From: Mycobacterium sp. 852002-51961_SCH5331710
GTDB taxonomy: Bacteria > Actinomycetota > Actinomycetes > Mycobacteriales > Mycobacteriaceae
NCBI RefSeq assembly: GCF_001665535.1
Contig: NZ_LZSQ01000117.1
Location: forward strand, 1 to 64,000
Direction: 5' to 3'
DNA length: 64,000 nt
Under the pieces are notes generated by a model. It did no database searches. It was not told the DNA's origin and saw only the letters and a list, made by a program, of their open reading frames with translations. The position numbers and the translations under genes are program-made. Positions 16,055-26,181 of the stretch are shown here, piece after piece (within the stretch, counting starts at the first letter, position 1; each line of letters opens with the position of its first letter).

Positions 16055-17122
16055 ATGCCGAGAATCCCGGTAGACCCGCAGTCCATCACGGCGGAGTGGT
16101 TGAGCGAGGTTCTCGACGCCGACGTGCGGGTCTGCAAGCTCGAGCAGTTCGGAATCGGCTACGGCCTTCTCGGTCGCCTCTATCGGGCCCATCTCGATGG
16201 CGACCCTGACCTGCCGCCGACGGTCGTGGTGAAGCTTCCGACGCTGGACACGACCGCACGGACCCACCTGTGCGAAGACCTGGAGTTCTATCGACGAGAA
16301 GTCCGGTTCTACCAGGAAATCGGCCTGTCCAATCCGCTGCCACCCGCCCGGCCGTATTTCGCGGCCATCGACGAGGACACCCACGATTTCGTCCTAGTGC
16401 TCGAGGATCTGGGTCGGCTCCGCAACGTCGACCAACTCGTCGGCTGCTCGGTCGCCGACGCTGAAACCGTCATCGACGCCATCGCCCGCCACCACGCCTA
16501 CTGGTGGGAGAACGATCGCCTCGCGTCGCTGCCATGGCTGACGGTATACACCGATCCGCCCTTTCCTCCGGTGATCATGAGCAACTACCACGCCGCCTGG
16601 CCTAAGTGCGTCGAGCGTGTGGGCTCTGAACTGACTCCCCCGGTCCGTGAGTACGGCGAGCGCTTCGCGACGCTGATGCCTTGGTTCCTCGAGGAGGTCT
16701 CTCGTCGGCCCCAAACTTTCCTGCACGGGGATCTGCGGTTGGATCAGATGTTTTTCGCCGTGGACGCGGGCGATCCGCCGCTGACGGTGCTGGACTGGCA
16801 AGTCACGAATAGAGGTCGAGGCGCCTTCGACGTCGGCTACTTCATCAGCCAGAGCCTGACCCCCGACACACGTCGTGGTTGTGAGGACGAGTTGCTGAAC
16901 CGCTATCGGAAGCGTCTCGCCGAGCACGAGATCGACTACCCCACAGAACAATTGCGGCACGATTACCGAATCGCCATTGCCTGGTGCTTCCTCTACCCCG
17001 TCATCGCCGAGGGCCGGATCGAGGTCGTCAATGATCGCAGCGCACGGTTGGCCCGCACAATGTTTCATCGCGCGGTCGCGGCGGTGGAAGACCACGACGT
17101 TTTTACCTTGAGCCCGGACTGA
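16055..17122 (+). CDS. Aminoglycoside-phosphotransferase-like kinase
   Basis: This is a 355-residue protein of the APH/choline-kinase-like phosphotransferase family (DUF1679-type). The catalytic loop is FLHGDLRLDQMFF and the metal-binding Asp is in LTVLDWQ. A nucleotide-binding lysine is in PTVVVKLPT. The usual Asn of H-x-D-x(4)-N is Gln here. The start at 16055 has a GGGGAGGCG box. Substrate unknown. It ends two bases before the giant cyclase gene and is absent from this place in M. tuberculosis, so the two probably form one inserted operon. Confidence 0.8.
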   Translation: MPRIPVDPQSITAEWLSEVLDADVRVCKLEQFGIGYGLLGRLYRAHLDGDPDLPPTVVVKLPTLDTTARTHLCEDLEFYRREVRFYQEIGLSNPLPPARPYFAAIDEDTHDFVLVLEDLGRLRNVDQLVGCSVADAETVIDAIARHHAYWWENDRLASLPWLTVYTDPPFPPVIMSNYHAAWPKCVERVGSELTPPVREYGERFATLMPWFLEEVSRRPQTFLHGDLRLDQMFFAVDAGDPPLTVLDWQVTNRGRGAFDVGYFISQSLTPDTRRGCEDELLNRYRKRLAEHEIDYPTEQLRHDYRIAIAWCFLYPVIAEGRIEVVNDRSARLARTMFHRAVAAVEDHDVFTLSPD

Positions 17123-17124
17123 CC

Positions 17125-20100
17125 ATGGCCGAAAACCGCCGCACCTGCGCCTCCTGCGGGACGGCGAACGAAGAGGACGCACGCTTCTGCGAGGGCTGCG
17201 GTGGCTCACTGGCGCGGGTGTGTGCGACGTGCGGCCTGGAGGCCAGAGCGACCGCTCGGTTCTGCCGCGGCTGCGGGGCGCCGCTCGACGAACTGGCCGC
17301 CCCCGCATCCGAACTGCCGATCGCGGGTCCGGCACGCAAAACCGTCACGGTGATGTTCGCCGATCTGGCGGGGTCGACCACCTTCGAGGAAAGGGTCGAC
17401 GCCGAGACCGCTCGCGAGGTGATCGGTCGCTACCACGAGCTGCTGCGGTCGACCGCGCAGCGACACCGTGCGGGCGTCACCAAGTACATCGGCGACGGCT
17501 TCATGGCCGTCTGGGGTGTTCCCGAGATCGGCCCCGAGGACGCGCTGCGCGCTGTCGATGCCGCGGTCGAATTGCAGGACCGGTTCGTCGACCTGGCCGC
17601 CCAGGTCGCCGAGACGCACCGCACCGAACTGGCGCTGCGCGTCGCCGTGAACACCGGTGAGGTCGTCGTCGGAGCGGGTGACGCCGATCTGGTGGGCGAC
17701 GCGCTCAACGTCGGCGCTCGTCTCGAGGCCGAGTGTCCGCGCGGGCGGGTGGTGGTCGGTGAGGAGACCTGGCGGGCCACGCGAGGGCGATACGGCTACG
17801 AGTCGCTCGGGCAAGTGCAGGTGAAGGGCCGCCACGCGCCGGTTGCGGTGTACCAGTGGGTCGGACGGCATTCGGATGTCGCGGACGCGGCACCGTTCGT
17901 CGGCCGGTCGCAGGAAGTAAGGCGGCTTCAAAACGTTCTCGACGACGCGATCGCGGCGCGTGCAGCCCGGCTCGTGACCGTGATCGGCGACCCCGGCGTC
18001 GGCAAGAGCCGGCTGGCGACCGAATTCCTTGTAGCCCAATCGGATGCGTGCGTTCTCCAAGCTCGATGTGCCGTCGAGGGCTCGGTCGCACTCGCGCCGA
18101 TCGTCGAGATGTTGCGGGCCCGGGATCTCGAATCCGGCATCCCGGCAGGAGTCTCGGAGCGAGATCGTCTGCTGCGCGACCTCAATGGCCTCGCGACCGG
18201 CGTACCGGGGTCGGTCGAAGAGAACTTCTGGGCGCTGCGCCGATTCGTCGAGGTGCTGGCGTGGCGCGGGCCAGTTGTGTTCGCGGTCGACGACATTCAG
18301 TGGGCCGACACCTTGCTGCTGGATTTCATCGAGCACCTGGTCGAGTGGATCAAGGACGTGCCGGTGCTCGTGCTGGCCTTGGCACGGCCCGAGCTGCGTG
18401 AGATTCGGCCCGACTTCGTCGCCGCCAGCCGGTGGGTCGCCGACACGCTGCACCTCGACGGCCTCGATGCGCGGGCGACGGCGGAGCTTGCCGCCAAGGT
18501 GTTGGGTGCCACCGAACTCCCGGCCGAGCTGCTACATCGCCTGCCGGCCTCTACGGGCGGCAATCCCCTGTTCGTCCGGGAATTCGTCGGGATGCTCGCC
18601 CACGACGGTGTTCTGGTGGAGAATCCGAACGGCTGGCGACTGACCATCGACGTCGACGCCATCACGATTCCACCGACGATTCATGCCCTGCTCGCGTCGC
18701 GGCTGGAACGGCTCGATACCGGTGACCGACGCATACTCGAGATCGCGTCCGTGGTCGGCAGCGACTTCTCCGTCGGTACGGTTCGCGCACTCGCCGGCGG
18801 TCATGCGGACGCGATCAAGTCCTCGCTCAACCGGCTTCGGCGTCTCGAACTCGCTCAACCCACGGGGACGTACGTCGGCGACGAGGCGGTCTGGCGATTC
18901 CACCATGTGCTCATCCGCGACGTGGCTTACCGGCGGCTGCTGAAGTCCGAACGCGCAGACCTTCACGAGCGTCTCGCCGACTGGGTCGAATCAGGCGGGG
19001 CGAGTGTGGCATTCGAGGCCGACGAGATGATCGCCCGCCATCTGGAGGCCGCATACACCTATCGGCGCGAATTGGGCACTCTCGACGAACAAACCGACTA
19101 TCTCGCCCTGCGTGCCGCCCGCCATTACTCGGCATCCGCGCGACGCGCACTCGACCGCGACGAGTTGGTCTCCGCCGGCGCTCAGGCCGCGCGGGGTGCC
19201 GCGCTCGCGGCCGCCGACGAGTCCGTACACGCCGAGCTTTTGTTGACGGGGTGCGAGGCGCTTCTGTCCGCAGGCGACGTCACGGCCGCGGCCGCCCTCG
19301 TCGAGGATCTCGAACGCATTGCAGGCGAGGCATTGGCGCCGTGGGCCACGTGCTATCGGTGTCAGTTCGGCGTGTACACCGACCCGGAGCGGCTGTTGGA
19401 ATACGACGCGCGGCTGCAGGCCGCCATCGACGAATTCGCCCGCCGCGCGGACTCTTCGGGCCTCGCGAAGGCGCACCGGGTACGCGCGAGCGCGCGGCTG
19501 CGTCTGGGACGGGTCGGCGACGGTGAGGTCGACCTGTTCGAGGCGCTGATCGCGGCCCGACAGAGCAGAGATCACCGGCAGATCACCGCGGCGTTGGGCG
19601 CGGCGCCGGGCGCGGCGCTGTGGGGGCCGAGCCCCGTGCCGAAGGCCGGCGGCCGGTGTCTGGACGTGGTTCGAATGCAACGGATGACAACCGCTGCGCC
19701 TTCGCTCGAGGCGACGTCGTTGCGGCATCTGGCGGTGCTGGAGCTGCTGCGCGGGCGGCCGGACAAGGCGCGCAAGATGCTCGGCGAGGCTCGCCAGATC
19801 GTCGCCGACCTCGGTCTGCGGCATGGATTGATGGAGACGGAGTTGTTCGCCGGGATCATCGAGTCCATGAGCGGCGACCCCGTCGCTGCCGAACCGCACT
19901 TCCGCATGGCCCTGGAAGGGTTGGGTGCGTTGGGCGTCGGCGCCGACGCGGGCCTGGCCGCTGCCCTGCTCGCGAGATCGGTTCTTGCGCAGGGCCGCAT
20001 CGACGAAGCGGATCGCTATGCGACCGAAAGCGAGCGGCTGGCAGGGCACAACCTCAAGACGGCGATCGCGTGGCGCGCGGTGCGAGCCGAGATTCTCTCG

Positions 20101-23100
20101 GCGCAAGGGCGCCACAGTGAGGCGGCAGCGATCGCCCGGGATGCGGTGGCGGTAGCCAGCGGAACCGACATCGTGCTCGATCACGCCGAGGCCTGCCTGG
20201 CACTGAGCCGTGTGCTGGACCAGGCGGGAGATACGAACGGGACCTCAACAGCCCGAGCGGATGCCAAAGCGCTCTACGCGGCGAAGGAGGTGTCGATCCC
20301 GGTCGGACTCGTCGACGAACCCGTCGTCGCGCAACCGGAGGAATCCGTTCGGGCAGCACTCGGCCCCGTGGGGGCAAGCGCGCCCGCGACGGCCGGCCGA
20401 CTCGCGGTCGACAACGATTCCTGCCGACTGCTGCCCATGTTCATCCAGGCGACCAAGGACGGCGATGTCGAGGGTGCCCTCGCCTGGCTCTCAGAGCAGT
20501 TCGTCTACGACGACCGGCGGCGACTGAGCGGCGATCCTGTCGTCGGATTAGACGCGATGCGGACTGCCCTGGAGCGTGTTCATGAGCAGTACACGCAGTT
20601 CGAGTTCCGCGTCTTGGCGGTCCGCGGCCGGCATCTGCATCTCCTGTGGAGTCGCTGGGCCGACGACGACGGCAATACCGCCACGACGCTGTATGTCAAC
20701 GAAACCGGAGACGACGGGCGCATTCTCTACCACATTCGGTTCGATGAGGACGATTTCGCGAGCGCCTACCGAGAGCTTGAACGCCGGTTCTATGCCGGAG
20801 AAGGTGAGGCCTTCGCCGACGTCGGCGCCGTCGGAACGGAATATATCGTAGCGCTCACTGCGGGTGATCTGAACCGTGCGTTCAATGAACTCAGTTCCCC
20901 AGGGTTGCGGTTCGAGAACCGTTCCCGGATCGCGTTCCCCGATCCCGTTGTGAGTGATGCGAAGACAAGTTGGGGTCAACTCAACGCAATGATGCTGTCG
21001 ACGCGGACGTGGGCGTCGGTCGGTTTCTGGCTCTCTTCTCGCTGCCTCATTGCCCGTATCGAGCGGGAGGCGATCGGCTCCGACAACGAACGCTATTCGT
21101 GGGCATGGCTGATCGTGAGCGAGATCAGCGAGGGCGTTTTCGTATCCAGCTGCGTGTTCGACGTCGATGACGAGGCAGCGGCTTTCGCCTACGCCGACGA
21201 GCGAGTGCGGGCGACCACCAGCCGGCTTGCCGTGGAAAACCGTGCATCCCGGTCATTGCCGCGCTTCGTCGAAGCGCTGCGGTCACATGATGTCGACGGC
21301 GTCCTCGCGGCCTATGCGGACGAGTTCGTCTACGACGATCGCAGACGACTCAGCGGCGCGCCGATCGTCGGACGCGACGCAATGCGGGCCGCGGTCGCCC
21401 GAATCTGTGATCAGTACACGCAATTCGATGTTCGCGTGTTGGCCGTTCGCGGAGAACGGCTTTTCATGGCCTGGAGTCGCTGGTCCGACGAGTCCGACAA
21501 CGCCACGGAGTACCTCCATGTCACCGAGGTGAACGACCTCGGCCAGGTCATCTACGACGGTCGGTTCGATGCGGACGATTTCGAAGGCGCCTACCGAGAA
21601 CTGGAACGCCGCTACTACGTCGGAGAAGGCGCCGCTTATGCGGAAGCAGCGGCTGTGACGACGGACATCACAATCTCACTGAATCGGAAAGACTATGACC
21701 GCGCGTTCGGTGAACTCTTAGCTTCGGACTTCCAGCTCGAAAATCATTCGCACGCTTCATTTCCCGAACTTTCCGCCAGCGAATTCCGCGGCACGCTGGA
21801 AGAGCTCGACGACATCGTTGCTTCCTCTCGTGTGTGGACTTCAGCCGTCGAATGGTTGTCACCGAATTGGCTTGTATTCCGCTTCGCACGAGACGCTGTG
21901 GGACTGGATGACGAGAACTACGAGTGGTCCAGCATCCACACAGCCGAGATTCGAGGCGGTCGACTGTCATCGATATGCCAGTTCGAAATCGACGATGAGG
22001 CCGCTGCATTCGCGTATGCCCAGGAGCGGATGCGGGCAACCAGCAGTCGGCTCGCGGTGACGAATCGCGCCAGCCGGGCCGCCAAGGTCGCGTGGCGCGC
22101 ATTCCAAGTCGGCGATCTACGGGCGGCCATGGACGGGTGCTCGGATCGGTTCATCTATGACGACCGACGCCGGATGAGCGGCAGTGCGATCGAAGGCCTC
22201 GACGGGTTGCGGAACGCCTCAGTTCGGATCCTCGATCAATACCCACATTCCGAATGGCGAACCTTGGCGGTCCGCGGTGATCGACTGGAGCTCGGCTGGA
22301 GTCGGTGGTGGGATGACGCGGGAAACGAAACGAGCGGTTTTCACGTCCTGGAGACCGACAGCGATGGCCTGACCATCTATCACGGTCGGTTCGACGAAGT
22401 CGACTTCGAAGAAGCGCTCGGTGAACTCGAGCGAAGGTACTACGCCGGCGAAGGCGTGAAGTTCGCCGAGGGTGGTGCGGTGTCGGCGGCGACGTTCGCC
22501 GCTATCAATCGTGGCGACTACGACAAGGTGGTAGAAGAACTCAGCACTCCAGCGATGCGCATCGAGAATCGTTCGCGCTCCGGACTTCCCGACCGGTCAG
22601 CGGACGATCTACGCTCTGGCTGGGGCCACTTGGACGCTTTGGTCTCCTCTTCGCGGAGCTGGCCCTCGGTCGTCTGCTGGTTGTCACCGCAATGGAGCGT
22701 CAGCCGCGTCGAACGCGAGGCGACCGGTGACGACGGCGAGTTGTACACCTGGACATTCGTGCTCGTCGCTGAAGTGCGAGATGGCCGTACGAATTCCCTG
22801 TGCCAGTTCGACATCGAGGAAGAGGAGGCCGCGTTCGCGTACGCCGAGGAGCGCGTTCGCGCCGCCCGCAGCCGGCTGGCGGTCAAGAATAGAGCTACCG
22901 ACGCCGTCGAAGCCGGTTGGCAAGCAATGCGGAGTCACGATGTCGAGGGCCTGGTGTCAACCTACGCCGACAGCTTCGTCTACGTCGATCGACGCCGTCT
23001 GAGCGGTGACCCTATCGTTGGTCGCGACGCGATACGCGCAGCGATCCAGCGGGTTCTCGATCAATACAGCCGATTTGAGGTCCTTGTGCTGGCGGTACGG

Positions 23101-26100
23101 GGAGACCGACTGGCGATGGGGCGTAGTCGCTGGTGGGACGAGGCGGGTAACGAGACGACACAGCTTCATGTTTCCGAAATCGGCGACGACGGTTTGTGTG
23201 TCTACGACTGCCGCTTCGACGGAGACGACTTCGAGGGCGCTTATCGAGAGCTCGAACAACGGTACTTCGCGGGAGAGGGTGCGGCGTTCGCCGAGACAGG
23301 CGCCGTCGGAACCGAAATGACCCTCGCGTGGAATCGCGGAGATTTCGACCGGGTGTTTGGTGAGTACTTGGCGCCCGACTTCCGGATCGAATCGCGAACG
23401 CAGTCGGTTTTCGGCGATCGTTCGGCAGCCGAGCTTCGGTCCACATACGAAAAACTCTGGGATATGGTCGCCTCGACGCAGGTCTGGATCTCGTGGGCGT
23501 ACTGGCTGTCCCCGACGGTCGGGATAGGCCGCAACGAACGCGAAGCAATCGGCCATGACGGTGAGAAGTACACGTGGACCAAGCTCTACGTCTTCACACT
23601 TCGTGACAACCGCTTCACGTCGATGTGCGAGTTCGCTGTGGACGACGAGGACGCGGCGTTCGCGTATGCCGAAGACTGCGTCCGCGCGACGACGAGCCGG
23701 CTGGCAATCACAAATCGTGCGTGCGAAGTAGGAGATCGAGTCCTCCAGGCGAGCGAGAGCGGGGACGTCGACACCGTCGTCGCCAATTTCGCCGAGCACT
23801 TCGTCTATGACGATCATCGGCGCCTCAGCGGCGACCCCGTCACAGATCGTGTGGAACTCAGGGCGGCCGTGCAACGAATGCTCGGTCAGTACAACCACTT
23901 CGACGCCCGCGTGCTGGCTGTTCGCGGCGAGCGCCTTCAACTCGCCCATACCCGGTGGTCCGACGACGCCGGAAATGAGACGTCATATCTCCTCGTGATC
24001 GAGCTCGACGCCGATGGACGAATCGCTTTACAGGCCAGCTTCGACGAAAACGATTTCGACAGCGCATATCGCGAACTCGAACAGCGTCACTACGCCGGTG
24101 AAGGTGCAGCGTTCAGCGATGCGGGCACGACAACGACCGAATTCGCGATCGCCATCAACGAACGCGACCTGAACCGTGCGTTCAATGACCTCATCGCACC
24201 AGACTTCCGTGTTGAAAATCATTCGCGCTCCGGCTTTCCCGAGCGTTCGGTCGAGGGGCTCAGGGCGAGTACGGCCGAACTGAATTCGATGTTCGATTGC
24301 GTGCGCGCGTGGAACTCAGCCGTATGTTGGTTGTCACCGATGCATGCCGTCGGCCGCAACGAACGCGAGGCGATCGGTCACGATGGTGAACGGTTCACGT
24401 GGTCACGGCTTTTCTTGATGGAGATCAAGCAGCGTCGGATCACGTACTTGTGCATATACGAATTGGATGACGAAGAAGCCGCATTCGCTCACGCCGAAGA
24501 GGTCGCCCACGAGGCCGCGACTCGCTTGCCGGTCACCAACATGGCCACCCGAACGTTCCTCGTCGGAGGCCAGGCTGCGAACGCGCACGACGTCGACGCA
24601 ATGGTCCGACAGTATTCGGAGCACTTCGAGTACGACGATCGGCGGAAACTGGCGGGGAACCCACTACCCGATGTGCGCAGCGGCGCGGAACGCATCTTGG
24701 CCCAGTACGACCACTTCGAGGGGCGCATACTGGCCGTCCGCGGTGACCGGCTGCACCTGGCTTGGAGCCGCTGGTCCACCGACGCCGGATATGAGACGGC
24801 TCACCTGATTCTGCAGGAGGTCGATGGCGACGGGCGCATCACCTACGAGGGTCGTTTCGACGAGGACGACTTCGAAGGCGCCTATCGCGAACTCACGCGC
24901 CGATACTGCCTGGGTGAGGGTGCAACAATCGCTGAGGCAGAGGCGACGCTCGCGGAGTATCCGATCGGGTTCATGAACGGAGACATCGACGGCGTCTTTG
25001 ATCGCCTCACTGCTCCGGGATTGCGTGTCGACGACCGGTCGCGCTCCCTTTTCGGCGAGCGCTCAGTCGGCGAGTTCCGGTCAACCTATGACGAACTGCT
25101 CGCCAGGACCACCTCGCTGCGGGTGTGGCACGCCGCGGTCTGTTGGTTGTCACCGGCGGTGGTGATCGCCCGCTTCGAGCAGACCGCCGTCGGGGCGGAC
25201 GGCGAGCGGTTCGCGTGGACGCACATCGACGTCGTCGAGATCCGTGACGGGCGGTTCAGCTCGGTCTGCTTGTTCGAAACCGACGACGAGCAAGCTGCAT
25301 TCGCGTACGCCGAGGAGCTCGCCCATACCGTCCACAGCAGATTCAGACTGACCAACCGGTCCTGCGAGACGGTCGCCGCCCTCCAGAATGCCCTGTGCGC
25401 CGGAGATCTCGAGGGAGGTATCGGCTGCTACGCGAACCCATCCGTGTACGAAGATCGACGCCGGCTCAGCGGGGATCCCATTCGCAACGCCGCAGGGCTG
25501 CGGCTGGCCGGGGAACGGATCCTGGCTCAGTACAGCCAGTTTCAGTGGCGAACTCTGGCGATCCGTGGCGATTATCTGAGCATGCACTCCAGCGTCTGGT
25601 CGGACGACTCCGGCAACGCAACCTCCTATCTCCACGTCTACGAGGTCGACTCCACTGGGCAATTCATCTATGAGGGCCGCTTCGACGAGGACGACTTCGA
25701 GAGTGCCTACCAAGAGCTCACGCGCCGGTACTGCGCCGGTGAGGGATCCGCCGTCGCCGAGGGCACCGCACACAACGCCAGGTATCTCGCGGCCATCAAC
25801 CGACGGGAATGGGACCGAGTGTTCGACGAAATGACGGAGCAGGACATCGAAGCCGTGAGCCGATCGAGCGCAGGCTTCCCTGACCGTTCGATTTCCGAAC
25901 TGCGCGCGAGCTACGAAGACCTCTGCGCGATGGTCGCCTCGGTCCGTTCGTGGCACTCGATCGAACGATGGGTTTCACCGATGGTGGCGGTGACGCTTCA
26001 CGAACGCGAGGCGATCGGCCACGACGGCGAGCGATACGAGTGGAGCCGACTCATCGTGGGCGAGTTCAGCGACGGGCTCACCAGGCACATATGCGAATTC

Positions 26101-26181
26101 GATGTGGACGACGAGGACGCGGCCTTCGCGTACGCGGAGGAGGTTGTTCGTCGTGCCGGCACTAGTAGCGTGGAGTCATGA
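17125..26181 (+). CDS. Giant cyclase-ATPase with seven tandem repeats
   Basis: This is a 3,018-residue multidomain protein. Residues 8-50 hold two CxxC zinc ribbons (CASC..CEGC, CATC..CRGC). Residues 72-255 are a class III nucleotide cyclase with metal Asp80 and Asp124, Lys120 in TKYIGDG, and GDALNVGARL for transition-state Asn and Arg. About 258-560 is an AAA/STAND ATPase (Walker A GDPGVGKS at 288, Walker B FAVDDIQWAD). A helical, TPR-like region runs to about 1090. Residues 1093-3014 are seven 275-residue repeats (one of 272). Each looks like two NTF2/SnoaL-like halves. No signal peptide or membrane segment is seen, so it is probably cytoplasmic. Its stop overlaps the msrB start. Cyclase activity is likely; the ligand and target are unknown. 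Confidence 0.85.
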   Translation: MAENRRTCASCGTANEEDARFCEGCGGSLARVCATCGLEARATARFCRGCGAPLDELAAPASELPIAGPARKTVTVMFADLAGSTTFEERVDAETAREVIGRYHELLRSTAQRHRAGVTKYIGDGFMAVWGVPEIGPEDALRAVDAAVELQDRFVDLAAQVAETHRTELALRVAVNTGEVVVGAGDADLVGDALNVGARLEAECPRGRVVVGEETWRATRGRYGYESLGQVQVKGRHAPVAVYQWVGRHSDVADAAPFVGRSQEVRRLQNVLDDAIAARAARLVTVIGDPGVGKSRLATEFLVAQSDACVLQARCAVEGSVALAPIVEMLRARDLESGIPAGVSERDRLLRDLNGLATGVPGSVEENFWALRRFVEVLAWRGPVVFAVDDIQWADTLLLDFIEHLVEWIKDVPVLVLALARPELREIRPDFVAASRWVADTLHLDGLDARATAELAAKVLGATELPAELLHRLPASTGGNPLFVREFVGMLAHDGVLVENPNGWRLTIDVDAITIPPTIHALLASRLERLDTGDRRILEIASVVGSDFSVGTVRALAGGHADAIKSSLNRLRRLELAQPTGTYVGDEAVWRFHHVLIRDVAYRRLLKSERADLHERLADWVESGGASVAFEADEMIARHLEAAYTYRRELGTLDEQTDYLALRAARHYSASARRALDRDELVSAGAQAARGAALAAADESVHAELLLTGCEALLSAGDVTAAAALVEDLERIAGEALAPWATCYRCQFGVYTDPERLLEYDARLQAAIDEFARRADSSGLAKAHRVRASARLRLGRVGDGEVDLFEALIAARQSRDHRQITAALGAAPGAALWGPSPVPKAGGRCLDVVRMQRMTTAAPSLEATSLRHLAVLELLRGRPDKARKMLGEARQIVADLGLRHGLMETELFAGIIESMSGDPVAAEPHFRMALEGLGALGVGADAGLAAALLARSVLAQGRIDEADRYATESERLAGHNLKTAIAWRAVRAEILSAQGRHSEAAAIARDAVAVASGTDIVLDHAEACLALSRVLDQAGDTNGTSTARADAKALYAAKEVSIPVGLVDEPVVAQPEESVRAALGPVGASAPATAGRLAVDNDSCRLLPMFIQATKDGDVEGALAWLSEQFVYDDRRRLSGDPVVGLDAMRTALERVHEQYTQFEFRVLAVRGRHLHLLWSRWADDDGNTATTLYVNETGDDGRILYHIRFDEDDFASAYRELERRFYAGEGEAFADVGAVGTEYIVALTAGDLNRAFNELSSPGLRFENRSRIAFPDPVVSDAKTSWGQLNAMMLSTRTWASVGFWLSSRCLIARIEREAIGSDNERYSWAWLIVSEISEGVFVSSCVFDVDDEAAAFAYADERVRATTSRLAVENRASRSLPRFVEALRSHDVDGVLAAYADEFVYDDRRRLSGAPIVGRDAMRAAVARICDQYTQFDVRVLAVRGERLFMAWSRWSDESDNATEYLHVTEVNDLGQVIYDGRFDADDFEGAYRELERRYYVGEGAAYAEAAAVTTDITISLNRKDYDRAFGELLASDFQLENHSHASFPELSASEFRGTLEELDDIVASSRVWTSAVEWLSPNWLVFRFARDAVGLDDENYEWSSIHTAEIRGGRLSSICQFEIDDEAAAFAYAQERMRATSSRLAVTNRASRAAKVAWRAFQVGDLRAAMDGCSDRFIYDDRRRMSGSAIEGLDGLRNASVRILDQYPHSEWRTLAVRGDRLELGWSRWWDDAGNETSGFHVLETDSDGLTIYHGRFDEVDFEEALGELERRYYAGEGVKFAEGGAVSAATFAAINRGDYDKVVEELSTPAMRIENRSRSGLPDRSADDLRSGWGHLDALVSSSRSWPSVVCWLSPQWSVSRVEREATGDDGELYTWTFVLVAEVRDGRTNSLCQFDIEEEEAAFAYAEERVRAARSRLAVKNRATDAVEAGWQAMRSHDVEGLVSTYADSFVYVDRRRLSGDPIVGRDAIRAAIQRVLDQYSRFEVLVLAVRGDRLAMGRSRWWDEAGNETTQLHVSEIGDDGLCVYDCRFDGDDFEGAYRELEQRYFAGEGAAFAETGAVGTEMTLAWNRGDFDRVFGEYLAPDFRIESRTQSVFGDRSAAELRSTYEKLWDMVASTQVWISWAYWLSPTVGIGRNEREAIGHDGEKYTWTKLYVFTLRDNRFTSMCEFAVDDEDAAFAYAEDCVRATTSRLAITNRACEVGDRVLQASESGDVDTVVANFAEHFVYDDHRRLSGDPVTDRVELRAAVQRMLGQYNHFDARVLAVRGERLQLAHTRWSDDAGNETSYLLVIELDADGRIALQASFDENDFDSAYRELEQRHYAGEGAAFSDAGTTTTEFAIAINERDLNRAFNDLIAPDFRVENHSRSGFPERSVEGLRASTAELNSMFDCVRAWNSAVCWLSPMHAVGRNEREAIGHDGERFTWSRLFLMEIKQRRITYLCIYELDDEEAAFAHAEEVAHEAATRLPVTNMATRTFLVGGQAANAHDVDAMVRQYSEHFEYDDRRKLAGNPLPDVRSGAERILAQYDHFEGRILAVRGDRLHLAWSRWSTDAGYETAHLILQEVDGDGRITYEGRFDEDDFEGAYRELTRRYCLGEGATIAEAEATLAEYPIGFMNGDIDGVFDRLTAPGLRVDDRSRSLFGERSVGEFRSTYDELLARTTSLRVWHAAVCWLSPAVVIARFEQTAVGADGERFAWTHIDVVEIRDGRFSSVCLFETDDEQAAFAYAEELAHTVHSRFRLTNRSCETVAALQNALCAGDLEGGIGCYANPSVYEDRRRLSGDPIRNAAGLRLAGERILAQYSQFQWRTLAIRGDYLSMHSSVWSDDSGNATSYLHVYEVDSTGQFIYEGRFDEDDFESAYQELTRRYCAGEGSAVAEGTAHNARYLAAINRREWDRVFDEMTEQDIEAVSRSSAGFPDRSISELRASYEDLCAMVASVRSWHSIERWVSPMVAVTLHEREAIGHDGERYEWSRLIVGEFSDGLTRHICEFDVDDEDAAFAYAEEVVRRAGTSSVES
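20401..26166 (+). repeat. Seven tandem 825-bp coding repeats
   Basis: Units begin at 20401, 21226, 22051, 22876, 23701, 24526 and 25342. Five successive intervals are exactly 825 bp; the sixth unit is 816 bp because three codons are missing after LAGNP. Each unit carries (F)xYDDRRRLSG, LAVRGDRL, GRFDEDDFEGAYRELERRY, then ENRSRSxFPDRS, EREAIG and FDVDDEAAAFAYAEER in fixed order. The copies have clearly diverged in sequence, so the array is old. Confidence 0.9.
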
